Below the pieces are notes generated by a model. It saw nothing but the letters and a program-made list of their open reading frames with translations. It had not been told where the DNA came from and made no database searches. Of a stretch of 64,000 nucleotides of DNA, positions 23,101 to 35,100 are shown in pieces. This DNA is from Limnephilus marmoratus (lineage: Eukaryota > Arthropoda > Insecta > Trichoptera > Limnephilidae): positions 7,177,452-7,241,451 of the forward strand of contig OU862933.1 in the NCBI GenBank assembly GCA_917880885.1, written 5' to 3'. The position numbers were made by a program, and so were the translations under genes. Position 1 is the stretch's first letter. Each line of letters opens with the position of its first letter.

Positions 23101-26100
23101 ATACTATCAGTATCGCCCTGGTGTAAGACCACCATTCAGAATTGAAACGTTGCTTGAAAATGGCTTTAGCCGTGTTTGGTGACCAGATCTGAATAGCCAG
23201 GTACTTCCCAACCTTCCTCTTTCCCACCTCCTTCCCCTCCCCACTACCTTCAGCCTCACAACATACCCCAATTGGGGATGCCATAGTCTCACTGGCTCCA
23301 GACGGGAGCAGTTGAGATTCTTGTGCGGTTATTCACTGTAAAAAAAAAAAAAAAAATATACACACGGATTCATTTGAGTTTAAAGCCGTAAACATCGATG
23401 AATGTAAATAAGTCTAAAGTCATGGTATTTGAAAGAGAGATTACGAAAACAATGTTCAAGTTAGTTGTGAATGATGAATACTTGGAGCAGGTGAATGAGT
23501 TTGTATATTTGGAAAGTATGTTTACGAGATATGGGAAAGCTGATAGATATATTGAAAGAAGGGTAAATGCAACACAAAAGGAGGACTGAAAGCCGTTGGT
23601 GCCAACAAAAAACTGTCCAAAGAAGCAAAGCTAACAGATCACATTCCACGCTGGTACCTATCCTGATGTATGGCAGTGAGGCATGGAACTGGCAGAGGAA
23701 GGATGAAAGAAGACTGAATGCTACTGAAGAAATGACATGCCTGAGGCACACACGATCCGCAAAGAATGCAAAACTGATGTAAGCTTAACTCGTTGAATGC
23801 CGCGAGTAAATGGGGTTGGTTGTAACCAATTAGCGTTCGCAAAAAGCGGCAGCCATGACACCCAATGTCCGGCGATTCTGACAGCGTCCTTGAGAAATTT
23901 CGTACATAGAAAGGTCAAAGTTGAAGACCAAAGAATTTTTCCCGCGCATGCGCAAGAACTGCGCACGTTCCCGCGCTCCGTTAAATCATTAATATAAATT
24001 ATATGGAGTCACCAAGCGAATTGCGGTTTTCTCTATGGTAAAGAGCGATAATAGAGCAAGCGATTCTGACCGTGTTCTTCATACACTTTCTTTATACATA
24101 AGGATCAAAATCGCGTGTCAAAATCAGGACACGCCGGCGCACGAGCGGCAAATGAGTGGTTAACCTGTGACGAGCCGGGGATGAAGAGGCATCCTTCCTT
24201 CCCCTTGCCCTAACAAAGCACCACTTTGAATTTTGAATTGAATGTTTTGTTGATAAATTTTAAGCTATGGTGTATTTTATTGACTGCAACACGTTCACAA
24301 CACAATAAACTATCCACTAAAACCACATTACTTGCATTTATTACGTAAATTAATAGGTTTTACGACGTTTTATTCGCGATACACACAGTAATTGCGACCG
24401 TTAATTCCGCGCCAAAATCTGACAGCGCATCATCATAGAAGAAATCGTCTTAAAAATAATCCAGTGTGGCAATTCGACTGAAATCTTTAAGACTACCAAG
24501 AATAATGATGGCGCAAGCGATTTAGACACTGTTTTTCATACAAATTCGTACATATAAGGGTCAAAATCGCAGACCAAAAGTTTTTCAGAGACAATTTATT
24601 TCAAATATTTGAATTATTTTCTCGCGCATGCGCAAATGAGGCCCGTGTTTTCGAGTTCCTGGCACGTTACCGGTTAATGAGTAAGATTAAGAAAGGAACG
24701 CTCAGATGGTTTGGGCATGTAGAGTGAATGAACGAGGAAAGGAACGATTAAATTTAATTAATAGTGTGAAGATCCATGCATTTGACCGATTCTGTATTGG
24801 TTCAAATCTTGACTGAGGCAGTGCAAACATAAATTGACAACGTTTTATTATATTGTCTGGGTGTCGCGTGATTAATGTATTTTGACTTAATGTTATACAG
24901 AAATGAATAAATCAATAAATAAATACAAGTAACTTACTCAGATCCAATACGTTTCCTATTTGTACATATGACAGTGGATTTGTGAGCGGAAGTTGAGTGT
25001 CACTCTCGTTGTTGAGAGCGAGGGAAAGACCTCTGATTAGGAAGTACGCCCTTATGGCCCAGCGCGCCCTCTCGCCCTGAAAATATAAAAAAGAAAAAAA
25101 TTACTAAACACATTTAATATTATTATTATTATCCTGTCAAGTGTGTCTTCATATTATTTACAGCTTAACTCACAAGTGGATAACTTGAGATGTGATATCA
25201 TAAAGTATATTTAGGTCTTATCGTTGTTATTAATATCTGGCTAACATTGATGCATAATCGGATAATATTGAAACACAGATAAATGGATTAATAAAAATTT
25301 GCATATATGATTTAAAGCGTCAGAGAACAAAAAATATTGATCATAAAATATATGCCCACAATTTAAGTGAGAAAGAAGCACATGTGCTCAAAAGATATCC
25401 GAGATAAGCGAGAATTTGAGCTCTGTTTAGATTCTTCAAAAAATTTCTGTTTTAAAAGCAAACAGATCATTATTTCATAATATTGTATTGAGTTGAACAA
25501 AAACTTATTTTTAATTGTTAATAAATTAAAACATATTCTTTTTCTTGCCGATTTCAAAGCCTGATTTTACAGTGGTCGGTGGTATACAGTTAATATCAGC
25601 AATAAAGCTTTATTACATCCAAAATGATAAAATGAAAACATAAAACAAAAAGAAAGCGCAAGTTTAGAGGTTTAAGAAGAACGGCTGCACAATCTTTTTA
25701 GTACAAAACTTAAATTTGGATTTGAGTCCAAAATACCCAAAAAAAATTTTAATCAAAAGATATAGCAAATGTCCAGTACGGATATGTGATACTTTATTTA
25801 AGTATTTTTTTTTTAAATTATAAAATATAGGCCTTTAAAGAATTCAATTTTGCATGATTTTAGTGGAAACTTTGGTATTTTTTATGATTTAATTCTACAT
25901 TAACACAATGAAAAAAAAAAACATATAAAATCTTTTTCTTAGATAAAAATTTTAATTTATATATCGTCGCCTTTGTTCGTATTTGTCCAAAAGACCATTA
26001 GAAAATTTTACCGGAGGAGAAATTTTTCTTTCATTTTTTTCAATGAAACATTATGATAGGTGTTTAAGAAAAAGCTATCCCATAAAGGTCTCATTAGTTT

Positions 26101-29100
26101 AAATAGTTCTTAGTTACGTGGATTAACTGTAATTTTTTATACTTTATTTTTAATTTTAAAGTGGAGATTGAACAAAAACTAAAATGGTCTGTTGGACAAA
26201 TAAGAACTGTGGCGACGATATGTTACTGTAAAAGCCTATACCACGGTAAAACCTAAGATTTACCAATTTACAGGCTTTTACAGTAACATATACAACAAAA
26301 TTGCATTACTACTAAATTGGTCATTAATAATTTAAATTTACGCCCATCAAATTGCTTTTTTTAATAATTTTTATTTTTTATTATATATTTCCATAATAAA
26401 TAGAGCAAATTATTGTTTTTCAATATGTATAACTCACAAATAATGGCAAAAGTTGCCTCTAAAATCATGAAAAATTGAGTTTAATGGCATATATTTTATA
26501 ATTTAAAACACAAATAAATAAAGTAGCACTTATCCGTATTACATAGATATTTGCTAAAAAATAATATTTATTCAATTTGGTTTGGTTAAATTCAAAATTA
26601 AGTTCTGTATGAAAAGGCTGCACAGCCGTACCTCTTAAAATAATATTTTAAGAATATAATGTTCATGCGACACCTGTCTAAGGATTTTATAGGGCCATGA
26701 GATCAATATCATCTCCTGACAGGGTGAAGCAAGAGGGGTTTTAAGGAGGTCAAAAGGCTGAAGATAAATTCCAGAAACTCATTATTAAACCATGTGGCAA
26801 AGCAAAGCTCTCATGCTAGTGACTCAACATTTCACTGTGAATGGATGTTTAATTGAATATTATTGAATTAGCTCACATTTAAAAGAAGTTTTGGTAAAAT
26901 TAAAAAATAAAAGCAATGAGAATATACAAGTGAATTGATAAATACGCTTGGTTCATTATAAAGCTAAAACTAAAAGTGGAAAGCATTTTATTTATTTGAT
27001 ATAAAACAAGAAAGGAATGGTTTGTTTGTTTTTTTGTTGGTTTGTTCCAATGAATGTGAAAATCATGCCTTGAATGAATGACAGTTTTCCCAAACACGGC
27101 AACGGCAGTGTAAGGTTAAGTATGTACAAAGATCTATTGGAATAGCATACCGCTGATAACTCAAGGTGAGCAAGATGAGATACTATTGCCATTCGTCTCA
27201 TCTTCGGGAGGAGTTTTTGTTCCCGGCACACCTAGCATCGCAACGGTAAAGAAAAAGTAAATAAAGGTGCATACTAATAATAATAATTGGATAATATGTA
27301 AAACGCTGTTTTTGTAAATATCACCTAACCCCTCAAACTACATAATGTAACAGGGTAACTAGATAAAACAGAACAGAGACAAAAAAGAACATGATAAAAT
27401 AATACGGGGTGATAATCAATTTGCAAACATTATGAAGACAATGTAAAGACAACTAGAAATTAACCCCTCCGAAAATCGCCATTTAAATCCTTAACTCGTT
27501 GAATGCCGGGGTATGCCAGCAAAAAGCACCACCAATAAAAACGCGGCATTATGACACCACGTGACATTTCGTGTCTCGCGATTCTGACACTGTCCTTGAG
27601 AAATTTAGAACAATAGAAAGGTCAAAACCGCAGTTAAAGGAATTTTTCCCGCGCATGCGCAAGAACTGCGCACGTTCCCGCGCTCCGGTAAATTATTAAT
27701 ATAAATTATATGGAGTGAACAGACGCATTGCGGTTTTCTCTATGGTAAAGAGCGATAATAGAGCAAGCGATTCAGACCGCGTTCTTCATACACTTTCTTT
27801 ATACATAAGGGTCAAAATCGCGTGTAAAGTCTCATGATACGCCGGCGCACAAGCGGCAAATGAGTGGTTAAGATGTCTCAAACGAAATGACATTTTACGA
27901 AAACTTTTTGTTATTACCGCTTCATAATTAAAGCTCTATAAATGAAACATTTCTGAACGTAGCCGAATAGTAAAAACTGTTTTAGAAAGGTTACAAAATA
28001 AGCTTTGAAATTATTATATTACAAATAAATATTAACATTTGTAAATATTAAAATTGTTTTTATGCGAAAATGGTACTAAAATCACAGATTATGTAAACAA
28101 CAATACTTATTCTATTGTATAAATGAGTAATAAAGACTTTTGTCACCTCACTTTTTTATCATTTCATATAAAAATATTCAACAAAAATTAACAATGCGCG
28201 GTTGAGCCGCCGGTAGTAAATTTGGGCGCATACTTATTTGTGTCAACTACGCGACTGACAGCTTATCTTGTTATGTATTTCTATGGACAACTTGAATAGG
28301 GATGTACAGCTTGATCTACTATCGACCTTTCCCTTTTTGTTTTAGGGATGTAACTAAAACAATAACGGAGTTGGAACGATTTCTATGGAGACACACATGC
28401 TGACGTATAAACACGCTTATTGTACTTGACTGCTGTCGTATTTTTAACGCATATATCTGCTTAAGTTGTGAAGGGGTTAAATACAAAAATATAGGCTGCT
28501 CAGAACAGAAAAACTCAGAAAACTGGGGAGGACTGTTAAAACCGTGACTTTATTCTTATAGTTAATTATACTTAACCCCTCAGGCTAATTTGTTCGGTTT
28601 TCATGTATGTAGTCTCATAGAAATCGTTGCTAGTATTTATTTATTTATAAACAGAAACAAACAGTATAATAGTTACAGTAGTGAAAACAATTTACAATTA
28701 TTAAGTACTAGCTTTTTCCCACGGCTTCGCTCGCATGGTATTAACCCGTCTGCTTGGTTCAATATATTCACACCTCACAATCCGGAAGCTATGGATTCTG
28801 AAAAAAATTCTGAAACCGTCACTTTGAATCGAGATTTCAAAATATCTATGCAAGATAGCTTTCATATTTCAAAGACAATAAGAAGCATAATTTTGTTCTC
28901 TTTCTGGTTAAAAGAAAAAATACATATGTTTGTATGATAGGAAGAGAGATATATAGCTTTTAAAAAGTAAGGTCGCTCGGGACGTTTTTGGTCTTATGAA
29001 AGTATAATGCAATTACATGTTTTGGGATGTATTTATTCCTAAACAAGCAGACGGGTTAAGAGGGTTCCCACTCTGCCTCCTTTAAAAATATTTAAAGAAT

Positions 29101-32100
29101 ATTATATTGATTAATCAAATATGTACGTTGTGGGGCGTTTATGTCGCTTTTCACTTAGAAATTACAATTAAAATTTCCACAAAATGTCAGGGTTGTCATA
29201 ACTGGTCATAGAAAATAATCAACAATGTATTTAATTTTGAACATCTTGTTCCCACCCGTTTTGTGATAATACTTATCACAAAAGTGAAATCACCAAATAT
29301 AAACCACTTAGGGTGACCAATGGGAGGGGTTGGTTTTCCAATAAATGGTTCCTGGGGTGGCGGTACCCGTACTCCCAAATTATTTCAGTCTCTAATCCAC
29401 CGAAAACTGGCAAAAATTCGTTAGTAATAAAAATTTCACCAACATGGAAACAATATCACTGTCATCCGATTCAATCTCTCCCGATCTGGCCCGCCACGCA
29501 GTAGGTGCAAATACATTCGCCGCCAAGACCTAAAACCCTCACCCCATGTACCCGGGCACCCCTGCTAAATCACCAAACGTAGCGAACCGCTTGGGGTGAC
29601 CAATGGGAGGTTGTTGGTTTTGGTATTGGTTTTCCAATAAATGGTTCCCGGGGTTGGCAATACCCATAAATTGTTTCAGTCTCCAATCCAATTGAAAACC
29701 GGCAAAAATTCGTTAATAATAAAAATTTCAAGCATATCTTGCTCTTCATCAACAACTTGGAAACAATATCACTGTCATCCGATTCAACAGTATGGCCAGC
29801 TTCGTCCATGAAATCGTCTTCCAGTTGGTAAACTAGATGTATTTTGTTCACCCTCCACTTTCGGTCAAAGAAATTCTAGAATAATTTTCGTAAAACAAAA
29901 ACTCAAAAATCATCGAACCACAAACAGAAAATACACTATAAACAAGAAACAACTACTTATTTGCACAAGCATTTATACCAAATTATAAGTTATACATTAC
30001 GAAAAGCAAATAAAAGGCAAAAATAAATTATAATATTTCAACAGCGAAAGAATATTTACGCACTAGATCGGTTAATACGATAAAACGGCGAAAAGTGACA
30101 ACCCTGCGATGTCCAGCGTGTGTGACACACATTGACTGTCATGCGAAGCTTTTAGGTAGATCACTTGAAAATCGGTAATATCAATAAACCATAATATTGA
30201 AACGTTTCTCGATCATCCCAGTAGACGTCTTTAAGTGTTCCATATTTTAAATTATTCGAAACACATAACTTAAGCGAGGAATGAAGGCATAAAGAAGAGC
30301 GCGTAAATGTGCACCCTTTGTATGGCCGGCCTTCCGTACACGGCAACGAAGAGCACGTAAACGTAAACTTATGGTACAGAACCGGATAAAGAAAAAAAAA
30401 AATATATCAGGTTAGTTAAGTTTAGGTTTTTTTGTTCTCTCTCTTCACATTTCTTCAATGTTCTGTTTCGTCAATGTTCTGTTTCGTCAATGTTCTGTTT
30501 TGTGATGGAGCTAATATACAAATAATATTTACAACAGGAAAATAAAAGTTACAACATATGACATAAGCTTATAACATAGCAATGAACATAGAAATACTCA
30601 TTTTGAAATAATACTCTCATTACTGATACATTAGTCCCAGGGAGAGATCATATGCATTTCACCGACTATCATCCTAAAAGCCTTTGATAAAAAACTGCCT
30701 TTTCACACATCTTGTATGAAAATGAAAAATACAGAAGATATTAGAATGTCTTCAATAGGCATTTCCCCTATAGGCATTTCGCGAACGTATGTTCCTTTTG
30801 CTTTGTATAACTATTATGGTATTGCCAGTTATAAAAACAAGCATAAAAAATTAAATGCTGAATTTCATAAAACGCACACAATGGTAATAAAATTCACATA
30901 GGACGAAGAGGTCGATATTTAACATTAATTACATACTTAAATATTATTTTTTTTCAGGAAGTTTAAAAACCGAATTCTAGAGAACTCAATACACCTACAA
31001 AAAAGCTCAATAAATTTTATTTTTTTTACGTACCACCTTAAAATTTGACGAGTATTCTTCCAAAGAAAATCATGTTTCTTAATTCTACTACAAGTTTATA
31101 ACTGTTGTCGAAAATCGAGTATTTAAAAAAAACGGTATTTAAGCGGAATCGACTGTATTTATGAATACATGCATACAAATAAAATATTATGTATTTTTAT
31201 CAGATTGGGTCATTGTCACACATTAGTGCTTTATGAAGCAAGTTACGCAGCGCATTCCATTCGAATGCTCCATGATGATGTGGATATGAGCTCTGCCTGG
31301 GAATACTTTAGTTACGTTATAATCTCCCTCGTTCCCATAAATTACACATATAACAGAGAGATGGGTTACAAAGGAGATTTCAGTCATAGGTCAAAATCTG
31401 ATCAGATTTGTTGGAGATTGCTACACAATAAACTAGATTGGCCTTTTTACAGAAAATTACCCCATATTATACAGTCTGCTAAGTAAGAAGATAAATAAGA
31501 ACAATTTTGTTATTTAAATAATGCTAAAATCAAGCAATTACGAAAATGCCAAAGCGTAAGGTTATTTGTGGCTTAACCTTCTCAGACCCAGACGAATTTG
31601 GTTTAGTGACAAGATAGGAAATTTATTTCCATAATTATGTAAGTAAAATAAACTGTAAGTAAGTAATGTAAGTAAACTGCAAAATATTTTAATTTCAACT
31701 GGTAAAAAATATTATTAACAGTTAATGAGCAGGTAGCATTCGGTTGATCACAGTATATATGACCAGTATATATTTTCACAATAAATTTAATGGTAATTGA
31801 ATTAATTTAATTTTTTAAAAATAAGTCGAGCCTTTCTTCTCTCCAAATGAGAATCCATTTGAACTTTAAATTGATTTATTTTTGTACAAGGTGTCCGGAA
31901 ATTCGTAATACAAGCGGGAAACTGGGTAATCTGGAGCCGATTTTGATCTCACACCTCACCTCATCTGATATGGGTCACCTCAACACCTCATTTCAATATT
32001 TGAGCACCTCATACAATACTCATTCTGAAATCGTGCACTACCCAATACTAGTCCCGCGAATTATTTATTAGAAAACCAACACCCCTGCCACAGGTACTTT

Positions 32101-35100
32101 TGGTGACTAGCAGGGGTGCCCAGGTTCATGGGGTGAGATTTGTCTAGGTCTTGGCAGGCCGGATCGGGAGACTGGTTGAATTGGAAGGGAGACCTTTTGA
32201 CTTCTCCAGTCGCACTCTTTCGACCCATCGCCTTGCACCGCAGTGGAAGGATTGAATTTATACGTCCGTCACTCCTGGACACAGATTCCTATCCACCCCT
32301 CATACCTTTTCCCTTCTCACAATTTTCTCTCCTTCCTTTACCTAAAAAGACCCCCACACTGCATCCCCAAAGATGACATTGAGGGAATTTTGAGATGACT
32401 GTTGAGGGAATTTTTTTTCTTCGAGGGCCTCCTGTGTGGAGCCAATGTAAAAATTAAAAAAAGTCCAAAGTTGGATTTTTTTTAGATAAAATTTAAAAAA
32501 AAAGTCGTTCAGTAGCTGTTTAATGTCTTCTGAAACTCGTCGAAGCTTAAGCTGGATTCATCAGTCTCCGGCTTGTACCATGAGTTACCGGACACCGTGT
32601 ATTTATATAATTTGGATGGTGACCGGACAACTCGGAATGAAATGAACTCAACACCTACTTTGAAGAGTCATTAAAAGTGGTGAAAAAAAATGGTTATATT
32701 GGTTATGTAGGGTTACGTTATGGGATATTTTTCAATGACTTTTTTCATAGCTTTTAATGACTTTTCAAAGGGGTGTTGAGTTGACTTTATTCTGAGTTGA
32801 CATGTAACCAATATGGATATGCATACTAAGATGTACTATAGAAATACTAAGTTCAAAGAAAAATAAACCACTATTCAAGTTCATCGGAAGTTGGTGGCAT
32901 TGTTTTATGTCACCTACAGATTACAGATGGTCTGAGAAGGTTAAGAGAGAACATTCCCAAATAATTCTTTGTTATTTTGTGACAAAAGATTTTAATATAC
33001 AAAAAGGTTTACACTGAATGAGCGGAAATACAATATAACATCAATATACTTGAAAAAAGAAATAAAAAAAGGTTTGGATGCATTATTGATTTTATCTTTT
33101 AGATGTCCTGCAGAAGGGGATGGAATCGTTGAAATTCACATCTTTCATTGAATCATTTTTGAAATGAGTACCTATATATAAGATTTGGTGTAACTATTAA
33201 TTACAATCAGCATGCATTACAACAGAATGTTTACTTCTCCGCAGGGCAGGCGCTTGGTGAAGGCGATGCCTGTCATGGGAGTCCCTGTGGGGGGGAGCAG
33301 GATGGCCGCGTCCATGCAAAGCCACTCCACGTTGAGGGGGCTCTTCTGCATCTCGCAGAACCTGCAAGAGAACACAATTAGTTTTTTTCACCGGCGAATT
33401 TAATTAATTTCTTATGACTGAGATACTATCGATTCTGCAGAAGTGTACACAACTGTTGAGATTGTATTTATACACTACTTCTAGACTCTATACCAGTGAT
33501 CATCAGTTTTCAGCCAATTTAAAGTCTATTTCGTGCGGCATGCGAGCTTTTTCACACTGCCCAATCGGCCAAATAAATTATCAAAATATTTACAGCAAAG
33601 AATATTCAACGCTTCCTGTTCTTTTTTACAAAAGGGTTTAGCGGAAACCTTCAGTCCTTCTTCAATAATTTGAATCAGCTGCTAAAAATAATTAGATTTT
33701 TCTTACAAATTAAAGACAAAATTTCGTGTTGTGAAAGTGAATTTTTTTCTACACCTTTAGTAGAAAAAAATTCACCTTCGCAGCATGGGCTTTTTTGTTT
33801 TGATCTATTTTTGATTCCTTTTCGAAGGTTTCCGTTTTATAAAATACTAAAAGTTTTCTTTACTAAATTATGTTTAACTTTCCATTTCATAAAATCAAAA
33901 GAGGACCAAAATTAATAGTAGGTATTTTTTAAAATATGTTCTTTTATATTTTAGAATGATAAAAATGGTCAGCATTTATTGGTTTGGCCTTGGAGACACA
34001 TAAAATTTTCGCTTTATTTTTGCTTTCTATAATTGTTGTATTAAAAAATTACCATTTCAGAAAATACAAGTAGGTTTGTGACACCAAATTTGCAAATTTA
34101 ACAATGTCAAGCTGTAGATACCGTACCCCTACGGCCCGCGAAAATATTGAGAATGGATAAATTGGCCCTCTGGCTAAAAAGGTTGATCTTCACTGCTATA
34201 CACAAATATTGAGAGTGGCTAGCAGGACATATATTTTCACGCAATATTGCTCAAATGTGTCAATCTAACACTATACTAAAAGTCTGAAACTTTTCACAGT
34301 CCGTGACATTGCATTATTATTATTATTATTATATATACGATTTTTTTTCTTCTTTGTATACTGTTAATTATCGATCAATTGATCTATATGTATATAAAAA
34401 AAAATTATATATTATTTAAACTAATATAAAAATTAATATGTATCTACATTCGTTGTCTCCGCCTTTTTAACACGAGCTTTGCTCAAAAAAAAGGTGTAAG
34501 ACGTATTAAATAATGTATTTTTTTTTTTTCAAAAAACTTTATTTATACACAAAAACATGAAATTTTTGTAAAATTTATTAAATAAAAAAAAAAAAAAAAT
34601 AAAATAACTAAATATACTGGTCCCAGTGAGAGATTGTATGTGACATCATCGATCTAGTATCATCTGTCTTTTTCGTTTTCAAACAAGAAGCATGAGAAGG
34701 AAGAGAATGAACATTGATGACGTCAATACAAGCTCTCGCTGGGATTAGTTTATGATTGTATGTAAATGTAAATAATTATTGACAATTTCCAGTTCATTAT
34801 CTTTTAGGGGCCATTCATTTATTACGTAAGACGATTTAGAGGGGGGAGGGGGGTCGACCATGTCTTATTTTTTCTTACAAGGGGGTGGGGGGGAGTCTCA
34901 ATAGTTCTTACGTAAGATCACAAAAATGCGCAAAGTTAAAATTATCAGTACCTTTGTAATTACAAATAAACATTTCTAAAATTTATTACTTTGAAAAATA
35001 AACATTAAAACAAACTAAACCTGTATTAATTTTTTCTTTTAGATTCTTACGTAATAAATAGAGGGTGTCGGCCTATTCTTATTTTTTCTTATAATAGGGG

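Larger units (their letters stand above)
27405..28545 (+). mobile_element. LINE 3' end, copy 2, split by a nested insertion
   Basis: Left part ATGAAGACAATGTAAAGACA ends at 27459; right part ATACAAAAATATAGGCTGCT to GGAGGACTGTTAAAA resumes at 28481. Compared with the uninterrupted copy at 19530-19620 the two parts join at the TTAA. Confidence 0.8.

Noticed and set aside
31169..31486. 105-residue open frame as a host gene
   Set aside because: No recognisable domain, no splice partners or context; noted only as an open frame.
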